A DNA stretch of 64,000 nt from Deltaproteobacteria bacterium. GTDB taxonomy: Bacteria; Myxococcota; Kuafuiibacteriia; Kuafuiibacteriales; Kuafuiibacteriaceae. The translations under genes were made by a program, and so were the position numbers. The notes beneath the pieces were generated by a model. That model had not been told where the DNA came from, made no database searches, and saw only the letters and a list, made by a program, of their open reading frames with translations. Numbering within the stretch: the stretch's first letter is position 1; each line of letters opens with the position of its first letter. Location of the stretch: positions 434,001 to 498,000 of the forward strand of contig JACKEN010000002.1 of assembly GCA_020632995.1 (NCBI GenBank). Reading direction: 5' to 3'. This document shows positions 42,255-49,416 of this stretch, one piece after another.

Positions 42255-43076
42255 TCACTGCCGGGCGGGGAGCCCGGTCTTGTGCTTCGTCATCCCGCCC
42301 ATCACCCGCCGCATGATCCGGACCCGCATCGCCCTCGGGAGCTTGAGGGAGGCCTCGAGCAGCTTCGAGAGCCAGCCGGGGCGCACCGTGGTTCGGCGAC
42401 CGAGCGCGGCCAGAGTGGCGCGGGCGACCACACGCGGCTGCTGGGCCATCCCCATCCGCATGTCGGCGACGGCGGCGAACCCGGAGCGGATCGGTCCCGG
42501 GGCGGACGCTACGACGTCGACGCCGAAGGGCGCGAGCTCATGGGCGAGGCCCTCGGCCAGCGACTGGACGTACGCCTTGGTGGCGGCGTAGTGCGCGGCG
42601 AACGGAACGCCCTGGAAGGCGAGGAGCGAGCTCATCAGCACGATGCCGCCGGAGCCGCGCTGGACGAAGCGGCGCCCGAGGGCGTGGGTGAGCGAGAGGA
42701 CGGCGCGGCAGTTGACGTCGAGCATCGCGAGCTCGGTGGCGAGGTCGGCGTCGACGAAGCGACCTGAGGTGCCGAAGCCGGCCGAGGCCACGAAGAGCCC
42801 GATGTCGAGGCCCGCGAGCGCCTCGAGCAGCTTCGGCGCGGCGTCGGGTGCCGACAGATCGAGGTCGATGACTCGGACGGCGATCCCGTGGTCGCGCTCG
42901 AGGGTCTCGGCGAGCCGATCGAGGTGGGCCCTCCGTCGCGCCACGAGCACCAGATCGAGGCCTGCCCTCGCGAGCTCCTCGGCCATCTGCCTCCCGATGC
43001 CCTCGGAGGCGCCGGTCACCAGCGCCCACGGGCCATACTTCTTGCGCCAGCTGGGGTCTGTCATCCCTCGCATCAT
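42255..43076 (-). CDS. Short-chain dehydrogenase/reductase
   Basis: 273 residues from ATG 43076, whose ATGA overlaps the stop of the metallo-hydrolase gene; GAGGAGG just upstream also serves ATG 43073. Classical SDR: GASEGIGR cofactor loop, VASAGFG, VLMSSLLA with catalytic Ser and YAATKAYV (YxxxK). The C-terminal region (residues 240-273) is basic. Paired with a secreted metallo-hydrolase under the HxlR repressor. Confidence 0.88.
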   Translation of the reverse strand: MMRGMTDPSWRKKYGPWALVTGASEGIGRQMAEELARAGLDLVLVARRRAHLDRLAETLERDHGIAVRVIDLDLSAPDAAPKLLEALAGLDIGLFVASAGFGTSGRFVDADLATELAMLDVNCRAVLSLTHALGRRFVQRGSGGIVLMSSLLAFQGVPFAAHYAATKAYVQSLAEGLAHELAPFGVDVVASAPGPIRSGFAAVADMRMGMAQQPRVVARATLAALGRRTTVRPGWLSKLLEASLKLPRAMRVRIMRRVMGGMTKHKTGLPARQ

Positions 43077-44113
43077 GGCCTCCTCTGCAGGTGGAGCCGC
43101 ACGGTGCGGCCCTCCACGAGCGCACGAAACGGGCCGGGCAGGCTGCGCGCGGTCTGCAGCGCGCGCGAGAGATCGCGCACCGGTTGATCGAAGTCCTCGC
43201 CGGTGAGCTGGAAGGTCCCGAAGTGGATCGCGATGGAATGCCTGGCCTCGAGGATCTGGTGCGCCTCCACCGCTTCGCCGGGGTCGAGATGGAACGCGCG
43301 GGTCGTCTCTCGGGGGAGGTACGCGCCGATGGGGAGGAACGCGAGGTCGATCGGTCCGAAGCGGCGTCGGATCTCGGCGAAGTGGTCCGAGAAGCCGGTG
43401 TCGCCCGCGAAGTAGATGGTGTGTGCGCCCCGCTTGATCAGGTGGCCACCCCAGAGGCTCCGGTTCTTGTCGAAGGGCGAGCGGCCCGACGCGTGTCGGG
43501 CCGGCGTGAAGATCAGCTCGGTCTCCTCGTCGAGGTCGACGCGCTGCCACCAGTCGAGCTCGACGACCTGGTCGATACCCGCGGCCCGGAGGAGCGCCTC
43601 GTCGCCGAGCGGCACGAAGAAGCGCGGGCCATCCCGCTCGGAGAGCCGGATCAAGGTCGGCAGGTCGAGGTGGTCGTAGTGGTTGTGGCTGATCAAGACG
43701 ACGTCGATCGGCGGCAGGTCCTCGAAGGGGATGCCGGGCGCCACCGCTCGCTCCGGACCCGCCCAGGAGAGCGGCCCCACGACCTCGGACCAGACCGGAT
43801 CCGTGAGGATGTTCAGGCCGCCGGTCTGGATCAGGACCGTGGCGTGGTTCACGAAGGTCACGGCGACCTCGTCCGGCGCGGTCGGGACGTCGACCTGGAG
43901 GATCGGCCTGCGCTCGATCCTGCGCTCCGGCCACGCGCCGTTTCGATTGAAGAGGATGTGGCGCGCGACCGCGAGGAGGCCCTGTTCGTCGGGCTGGGTC
44001 GGGTTGCGGAAGCGTGCGCCATCGAACTGCGGGCTGCTCAGGTAGCGAGCCTCGGACGAGCACGCGGCGAGGAGGCCGAGGCCGAGCAGGCCAGGTGCCG
44101 GAAATGGTTTCAT
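43073..44113 (-). CDS. Lipoprotein metallo-beta-lactamase-fold hydrolase (NAPE-PLD-like)
   Basis: 346 residues from ATG 44113. Signal peptide with lipobox LLAAC, so anchored outside the cytoplasm. The metallo-hydrolase core has HNHYDHLD (HxHxDH metal ligands), PARHASGRSP, an FAGDTGF aspartate and a final His in SIAIHFG. Together with the WGGHLIKRG and TELIFTPARH context this is close to the NAPE-hydrolysing phospholipase D/UlaG-type group. Outer-membrane or periplasmic phosphodiesterase activity on phospholipid-like substrates is plausible but inferred. The promoter overlaps HxlR operator-like repeats. Confidence 0.88.
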   Translation of the reverse strand: MKPFPAPGLLGLGLLAACSSEARYLSSPQFDGARFRNPTQPDEQGLLAVARHILFNRNGAWPERRIERRPILQVDVPTAPDEVAVTFVNHATVLIQTGGLNILTDPVWSEVVGPLSWAGPERAVAPGIPFEDLPPIDVVLISHNHYDHLDLPTLIRLSERDGPRFFVPLGDEALLRAAGIDQVVELDWWQRVDLDEETELIFTPARHASGRSPFDKNRSLWGGHLIKRGAHTIYFAGDTGFSDHFAEIRRRFGPIDLAFLPIGAYLPRETTRAFHLDPGEAVEAHQILEARHSIAIHFGTFQLTGEDFDQPVRDLSRALQTARSLPGPFRALVEGRTVRLHLQRRP

Positions 44114-44122
44114 GATGGAACC
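44106..44122. promoter_or_regulatory. Operator-like inverted repeat 1 of HxlR module
   Basis: GGTTTCATGATGGAACC is a 17-bp imperfect palindrome (arms GGTTTCAT and ATGGAACC with one mismatch) that overlaps the metallo-hydrolase start codon. It shares the GGTT....AACC framework with the second repeat at 44131-44152. Confidence 0.6.
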
Positions 44123-44130
44123 TGATAGCG

Positions 44131-44152
44131 GGTTGCGTTTCATTATGCAACC
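44131..44152. promoter_or_regulatory. Operator-like inverted repeat 2 of HxlR module
   Basis: GGTTGC (44131-44136) and GCAACC (44147-44152) flank a central TTTCATTAT. It lies between the divergent metallo-hydrolase and HxlR genes, with its centre about 27 bp from that of repeat 1. Two copies of a related site in a short divergent region is the expected arrangement for an HxlR dimer. Confidence 0.6.
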
Positions 44153-44168
44153 GACTAGCCTCGACGGC

Positions 44169-44675
44169 GTGGAACGCAAGCGATTCGAGGGGGCACCCTG
44201 CCCGATCGCACGATCGGTCGACATCGTGGGCGACTGGTGGACGCCGCTGATCATCCGAGAGTGCCTGTACGGGGTGAACCGCTTCGACGACCTCCAGCGG
44301 TGGCTCGGGATCGGCCGCAATATCCTCACGCGGCGGCTCGAGCAGCTGGTCGAGCAGGGCGTCCTGGAGCGACGGGCCTACCAGGAGCGGCCCCAGCGCT
44401 ACGAGTACCAGCTCACCGACAAGGGCTATGACGCGGCCAGGATCCTGCTGGCGATGATGCCCTTCGGTGACAAGTGGCAGTTCGAGCGCGGGCGCGAGCC
44501 GATCCGGGTGTTCGACCGACGGACGGGCAAGCGCGTTCGTCCCGTCGTCGTCGACGCGGAGACGGGTGAGCCCATCGATCCGCGCAACCTGTACGCCGGG
44601 CCTGGGCCTGCGTTCCCGGCCGACAGGGGCGTCCGTCGGGAGCGCTTCTCCGAGTACTACCAGCGAAAGACGTGA
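44169..44675 (+). CDS. HxlR-family transcriptional regulator
   Basis: 168 residues from GTG 44169; upstream ATGs at 44112 and 44145 would run through the operator repeats. HxlR winged-helix features: CPIARSVDIVGDWWTPLIIREC with its conserved Cys (a common redox or electrophile sensor), RFDDLQRWLGIGRNILTRRLEQL and an ERPQRYEYQLTDKG wing. A C-terminal extension of about 60 residues is unusual for the family. It probably represses the divergent metallo-hydrolase/SDR pair and itself. Confidence 0.9.
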   Translation: MERKRFEGAPCPIARSVDIVGDWWTPLIIRECLYGVNRFDDLQRWLGIGRNILTRRLEQLVEQGVLERRAYQERPQRYEYQLTDKGYDAARILLAMMPFGDKWQFERGREPIRVFDRRTGKRVRPVVVDAETGEPIDPRNLYAGPGPAFPADRGVRRERFSEYYQRKT

Positions 44676-44776
44676 GCGGTCCGAGGCGGCGTCTTTGGGT
44701 GGGGCACTCGACGGGTCGGGAGAGCCTCGCCGGTGGATCACATGGACCGTGCCCCGACCGCCTGGTAGCCTGCGCC

Positions 44777-46033
44777 ATGTCCGATCTGAAGGACCGCCTC
44801 AAGGGCGCCAAGGACCTCGTCCTGGACGCGGTGGACGCCACCGCGACGCTGGTGGAGGACACCCAGGACAAGGTCGCGGAGCGCACCGTGGCCGTGGTGG
44901 GGGCGGTGGAGCCGCTCCGCGCCCCGGCCGAGGCGGTGGACGCCGTGCGGCGCCTGGGTGCGCGCCTCACCTTCGGCGCGATCCGGGGCGTCAACGCGGG
45001 GGTGCGGGCGGCCCTCGACGTGGGCGCGGCGCTGGCCCCCGACGGTGAGGCGGGCGCGCCTGCGCGGGCCAACACCGCGGCCGAGGCGATCATCGGCGCG
45101 GTGAACGGGGTGGTGGGCGACCACCTCCGGGGCAGCGGCAACGCGCTCGACCTGGGCATGACGTTGCGGGTCGGGGATCGCTACTTCGACCCCGGCGACG
45201 CGGCGGAGGCGCTGGCCGACGTCGAGACCGCGCGCCTGGTGGTGTTCATCCACGGCCTCGCGGTGACCGAGACCGCGTGGACGCTCAACGCCGAGGCGGC
45301 GTGGGGCGAGCCCGGCGTGACCTACGCGAGCAAGCTCGAGGCGGAGCTGGGCTACACGCCGATCTTCGTCCGCTACAACTCGGGCCTGCACATCTCCGAG
45401 AACGGGCGCGAGCTCGCGCGGCACCTCGAGGCGCTGGTCGAGGCCGCGCCCACCCCGGTCGAGCAGCTGGTGCTGGTGGGGCACAGCATGGGCGGCCTCT
45501 TGGCCCGCAGCGCAACCCACTATGCGGGCCCCGACGCGGCGTGGCTCCGGGCGCTCACCCACGTCTTCACCCTCGGCACCCCGCACCTGGGCTCCCCGCT
45601 CGAGAAGGCGGGGCGGGTGGTGACCCGGGCCCTGGGCGCGATCGAGACCCCGGCCACCCAGGTGATCGCGGCGGTGGCGCGCCTGCGGAGCGCGGCGATC
45701 CAGGATCTCGGCGACGGCCTGTTGGTGGATGAGGACTGGCAGCGGGAGGCGCCCGAGGCGTGGCTCGCCAAGCCGCGCACCGAGGTGGCGTTCGTGGATG
45801 GCGTGACCTACGTCTTCATCGGCGCCACCGTCACCGCGGATCCGAAGAACCCGGCCGGGCAGGCGGTGGGCGACCTCCTGGTGCGCTTGCCGAGCTCCAC
45901 CCACGAGGCGGTCGACAGCGAGCACCGCACCTTCGTGCTGGATCGGCACATCCTGGGTGGGGCGGATCACGTGTCGCTCCAGAACCGGCCCGAGGTCTAT
46001 CAGCTCATCCGGGACAGGCTTGCCCGCAAGTAG
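44777..46033 (+). CDS. PGAP1/DUF676-like alpha/beta hydrolase with helical leader
   Basis: 418 residues from ATG 44777. The first 110 residues are predicted amphipathic helices rich in Ala, Asp and Val, with no signal peptide. The hydrolase part has LVVFIHGLAVTE, the nucleophile elbow VGHSMGG, LGTPHLGSP and a His in GGADHVSL, the pattern of lipase/PGAP1-like proteins that act on lipids or lipid-anchored substrates. It resembles the 18275 hydrolase only in the fold, not in leader or partners. Confidence 0.78.
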   Translation: MSDLKDRLKGAKDLVLDAVDATATLVEDTQDKVAERTVAVVGAVEPLRAPAEAVDAVRRLGARLTFGAIRGVNAGVRAALDVGAALAPDGEAGAPARANTAAEAIIGAVNGVVGDHLRGSGNALDLGMTLRVGDRYFDPGDAAEALADVETARLVVFIHGLAVTETAWTLNAEAAWGEPGVTYASKLEAELGYTPIFVRYNSGLHISENGRELARHLEALVEAAPTPVEQLVLVGHSMGGLLARSATHYAGPDAAWLRALTHVFTLGTPHLGSPLEKAGRVVTRALGAIETPATQVIAAVARLRSAAIQDLGDGLLVDEDWQREAPEAWLAKPRTEVAFVDGVTYVFIGATVTADPKNPAGQAVGDLLVRLPSSTHEAVDSEHRTFVLDRHILGGADHVSLQNRPEVYQLIRDRLARK

Positions 46034-46127
46034 GCTTTCAAGGGAAGCGGCGCGCGCGGGTTGAGCGCGCGCACGTGCGGGCAGGCAAGATTGCACGACG
46101 CGGGCGGCCCCGCGGTATGCGATCTCG

Positions 46128-46982
46128 ATGAAGCGCATCTTCTTTGCGGCGACCTTCACCCTGCTCCTGGGTTCGGCCTGCAGCACGTCGATGACGAGCC
46201 TCCAGACCGCGCGCACCATGCGCCCGGGCCAGGTCCAGCTCACCGCGGGGGCCTCGGTGCCGATCTCGAGCGCGGCGGTGGGGGAGACCATCGACGCGGC
46301 GGAGGCGATCGCGGGGCGGCTCTCGGACGCAGAGGCGCGCGACGCGCCGATCACTGAGGCGGAGCAGCGTCAGGCGCTCGAGACCAGCCTCGCCCTCCTG
46401 CTGTTCACCCCTGGCGTCACCACCGAGCTCGCGGGTCGGGTGGGGGTGGTGGACGGCCTCGACCTCGGGTTCAAGTGGGCGGGGCCGCTCCTGCAGGTGG
46501 ACGGCAAGTACCAGCTCCTGCGTCAGGCCGAGCACGGGGTCGATCTCGCGGTGCAGGGGAGCTACGGCTACCACCTGGGCTACGGGGCCTCCGTCGCGTC
46601 GTCGATCTACCCGGTCCTCGACTTCGTGCAGCTCGGTGACTATTCGCAGCACGACCTGGGGGCGGGGGTGCTGCTCAGCGGGGAGTGGGACGACATCTTC
46701 GGCGCCTACCTCGCGGTTCGCTACGTGGCCTCCTTGACCTCGCTCGACGCGGACATCGAGCGGGTGGAGGTGGCCACCGGCCTCGCGCACACCGAGATCT
46801 CGAACACCATCCACCACGTCGGCGGCACCGCGGGGCTGATGGTCGGCTACAAGTACATCTACGCGGTGGCGGAGCTGACGGTTGCGGGGGTGATCTTCGA
46901 CCCGGTGGTGCTCGGGGAGCGCCGGGATCTCGGCGGCGTCATCGTGACGCCGGCGATCGGGCTGCTGACGCGTTTCCCGTGA
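46128..46982 (+). CDS. Outer-membrane lipoprotein, probable beta-barrel
   Basis: 284 residues. Lipobox GSAC directly after a hydrophobic signal (FFAATFTLLL). The mature protein alternates polar and aromatic/hydrophobic residues in strand-like segments (LAVQGSYGYHLGYGASVA, GTAGLMVGYKYIYAVAEL). No enzymatic motif. Four-base gap to the convergent mpl gene. Confidence 0.6.
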   Translation: MKRIFFAATFTLLLGSACSTSMTSLQTARTMRPGQVQLTAGASVPISSAAVGETIDAAEAIAGRLSDAEARDAPITEAEQRQALETSLALLLFTPGVTTELAGRVGVVDGLDLGFKWAGPLLQVDGKYQLLRQAEHGVDLAVQGSYGYHLGYGASVASSIYPVLDFVQLGDYSQHDLGAGVLLSGEWDDIFGAYLAVRYVASLTSLDADIERVEVATGLAHTEISNTIHHVGGTAGLMVGYKYIYAVAELTVAGVIFDPVVLGERRDLGGVIVTPAIGLLTRFP

Positions 46983-46985
46983 GCG

Positions 46986-48395
46986 TCATCGCGCGGCGAG
47001 GGAGGCCTCGATCTTGGTGTAGATGCCGCCGAAGCCGCCGTTGCTCATGAAGAGCAGGGTGTCCTGCGGGCGGGACTCGAGGGTGAGGAAGGTGACGATG
47101 TCGTCCACCTCGGGGATGTGGTGGGCGATGAGGCCGCGCCCCTTCAGCTGCTCGGTGAGCCGGGCCACGTCGAGGCGCTCCTCGGGCGGGAGCTCGCTTC
47201 GGCCGACCTGGGCGATCACGATCTCGTCCGCGCCGTCGAAGGCCTGGGCGTAGGCGTCCTGGAAGTGGCGGCGGGCGCTGGTCGCGGTGCGCGGCTCGAA
47301 GATCGCGAACAGGCGCCCCTCGGGGTAGCGGGCGCGGATCGCGGCCACCGTCTCCCGCACCGCGGTGGGGTGGTGGGCGAAGTCGTCGATGATCCGCACC
47401 CCGTCCACCACCGCCCGCACCGTCTGGCGGCGGGCGATGCCGAGGAAGGACGCGAGGCCGTCGCGGATCTCGCCCACCGAGAGCCCGAGCGAGAGGCACA
47501 CCGCGATCGCCGCGGTGGCGTTCTCGACGTTGTGCAGGCCCGCCATCGGGAGCTCGAAGCGGCCGAGGCGGATGTTCCCGTTGAAGAGGAGGAAGCTCGC
47601 CCCGTCGGGGCCCATCTCGATGTCCCGGGCCGACCAGTGGGCCGAGACCCCGGGCCGCGCGGTGTAGGTGGCCACGTCGGTGCGCGCGTTCTCGACCCGC
47701 GCCAATACGCGGGGGTCGCTCGCGCAGGCGAAGATCCTGCCGTCCGCGGGAACCAGGGCCACCAGCTTGTCGAACTCCCGCTCGATCGCGGCCACGTCCG
47801 GGTAGATGTCGGCGTGATCGAACTCGAGCGAGGTGATGATCGCGGTGCGCGGCGCGTAGTGGACGAACTTGGGGACCTTGTCGAAGTACGCGGTGTCGTA
47901 TTCGTCCCCCTCCACCACGAAGTGGTCGCCGTGGCCGAGGCGGAAGCCCTCGCTGAAGTTGGCCGGCACGCCGCCCACCAGCATGCCGGGGTCGCGCCCG
48001 GCCGCCGCGAGGAGCCAGGCTACGAGCGAGGTGGTGGTGGTCTTCCCGTGGGTGCCGGCCACCACTACGCTGTGCTTGTTGGCGAGGAAGAGGTCCTTCA
48101 GCGCCTTCGGGAACGAAGTGTAAGGCAGATTGCGGGCCATCACCGCCTCCGCCTCGAGGTTGGTGCGGCGGATGACGTTCCCGACCACCACGAGGTCGGG
48201 GGCGGGGTCGAGGTTCTCGGGTCGGTAGCCCTCCCGCACCTCGATGCCCCACGCCGCGAGCTTGTCGGACATCGGGGGATAGACGTTCTGGTCGCTGCCG
48301 CGCACCTGGTAGCCGGCGGCCTTCAAGAGGCCCGCGAAGCTCCCCATACCGGTGCCGCAGATGCCCATCAGGTGGATGGACTTGGGTTCAGCCAT
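46986..48395 (-). CDS. mpl: UDP-MurNAc:L-Ala-gamma-D-Glu-meso-DAP ligase (murein recycling)
   Basis: 469 residues from ATG 48395 (six residues into a longer frame starting 48413). Mur-ligase family: LMGICGTGMGSFAGLL Rossmann loop, GTHGKTTTTSLV P-loop, EGDEYDTAYFD and the C-terminal IFEPRTATS. The N-terminal GICGTGMGS and the TATS variant are typical of Mpl rather than MurC. It joins recycled tripeptide to UDP-MurNAc. It is adjacent to a putative toxin gene and to an outer-membrane lipoprotein gene. Confidence 0.93.
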   Translation of the reverse strand: MAEPKSIHLMGICGTGMGSFAGLLKAAGYQVRGSDQNVYPPMSDKLAAWGIEVREGYRPENLDPAPDLVVVGNVIRRTNLEAEAVMARNLPYTSFPKALKDLFLANKHSVVVAGTHGKTTTTSLVAWLLAAAGRDPGMLVGGVPANFSEGFRLGHGDHFVVEGDEYDTAYFDKVPKFVHYAPRTAIITSLEFDHADIYPDVAAIEREFDKLVALVPADGRIFACASDPRVLARVENARTDVATYTARPGVSAHWSARDIEMGPDGASFLLFNGNIRLGRFELPMAGLHNVENATAAIAVCLSLGLSVGEIRDGLASFLGIARRQTVRAVVDGVRIIDDFAHHPTAVRETVAAIRARYPEGRLFAIFEPRTATSARRHFQDAYAQAFDGADEIVIAQVGRSELPPEERLDVARLTEQLKGRGLIAHHIPEVDDIVTFLTLESRPQDTLLFMSNGGFGGIYTKIEASLAAR

Positions 48396-48444
48396 TCGCG
48401 GCATCTTAAACATGCCGCGGCGCGTCGGTCATCCCTCGCCCAGC

Positions 48445-49293
48445 TCAGGCGCCGACCTTGCGACGGAAGCTCTTGTCCCGGTTCAGGTACGCCTCCTGGA
48501 CCCGGGCCACCGCCTCCGGGGTCAGCTCGCACCGCTCCACCCCCATCTTCAGGTCGCTGGCGCCGGTGCCGTTCCACCAGAACAGCTGCAGGGGCCCCTT
48601 GTCCTGGCCTTCGGCCGGAGGCTCGGCGAGGAACCGGAAGCCGCGCTCGCCGTCCTCGTGCCGGCCCACCACCTGGCGGGCCCCCGAATCGTCCTCGTGG
48701 ACGAGGTCGTACCAGCCCTTGCCGGGCTTGGCCCCCATCCCCTCGAAAGCTGCGTTGCGGGCCTCCTCGAACGTCCCGTGCTCCCGGGTGTAGGCGGTCG
48801 GCTTGACCCCGCTCGCCTGCATCTCGCCGAGGGAGGTGAGCAGGTGCTGCAGCCCGCGCTGGCCGGCCTGCTCGGCCGCGGCCATGAGGCGCTCCTTGGT
48901 CTTGGGGTTGCTCAGGGCCTTCTTCGCCCCCGCCTGGGCCGCGCGCGACAGCTGCAGGGCGGAGACCTTGAGCCCCTGGGTGACGCCCCTCTCGGCGACG
49001 TGGGTGGCCACCGTGGTGCCCAGCTTGCTGGCCACCTTGCCGCCGCCCTTGCCCGCCGCGCCGATCACCGGGACCAGCCCGATCACCCCGCCGATGAGGA
49101 GCGCGGGATCGCCGGTCTTGGTGCCCTCCCAGATGTCCTGGAGCGCCTTCACCTCGCCGAGGCCGGGGACGAGCGCCCCCACTACGTCGCCCACCACCTG
49201 CGCGGCGGTGGCGTCGGGCCCGTGGGACCCCACCACCACGCCCTTCGCGAAGTCGGTGAGGACGTTGCTCTTGGACGGGCCCTCGGTCTTCAT
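48445..49293 (-). CDS. Putative polymorphic-toxin-like protein (pre-toxin segment plus unknown C-terminal domain)
   Basis: 282 residues from ATG 49293. Residues about 35-85 are a Gly-rich, hydrophobic stretch (LVPGLGEVKALQDIW, GVIGLVPVIGAAGKGGGKV) that closely resembles the conserved segment preceding toxin domains in Rhs and other polymorphic toxins. The C-terminal ~120 residues (FEEARNAAFEGMGAKPGKGW, later GERGFRFLAEPP and LFWWNGTGASD) look like a compact alpha/beta domain with A....A, G-rich, aromatic pattern as in small nuclease-type toxins. I do not recognise the family. No signal peptide, delivery domain or obvious immunity gene adjoins it. Confidence 0.55.
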   Translation of the reverse strand: MKTEGPSKSNVLTDFAKGVVVGSHGPDATAAQVVGDVVGALVPGLGEVKALQDIWEGTKTGDPALLIGGVIGLVPVIGAAGKGGGKVASKLGTTVATHVAERGVTQGLKVSALQLSRAAQAGAKKALSNPKTKERLMAAAEQAGQRGLQHLLTSLGEMQASGVKPTAYTREHGTFEEARNAAFEGMGAKPGKGWYDLVHEDDSGARQVVGRHEDGERGFRFLAEPPAEGQDKGPLQLFWWNGTGASDLKMGVERCELTPEAVARVQEAYLNRDKSFRRKVGA

Positions 49294-49416
49294 GCGCGCT
49301 CCAGGGTAACCCAACCCGAGGGGGGAGATCATCGGCCAAAGGGGGATGTCGGCATACAAATGGGGGCGCCTCCGGCGTTCCCCCGGTGAGCGCTTTTGGC
49401 TAAGGTCCGCCTCGGT

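Noticed and set aside
43073..43076. Stop-start ATGATG considered as a programmed frameshift
   Set aside because: A simple ATGA overlap between coupled genes explains it; no slippery site or pseudoknot visible.
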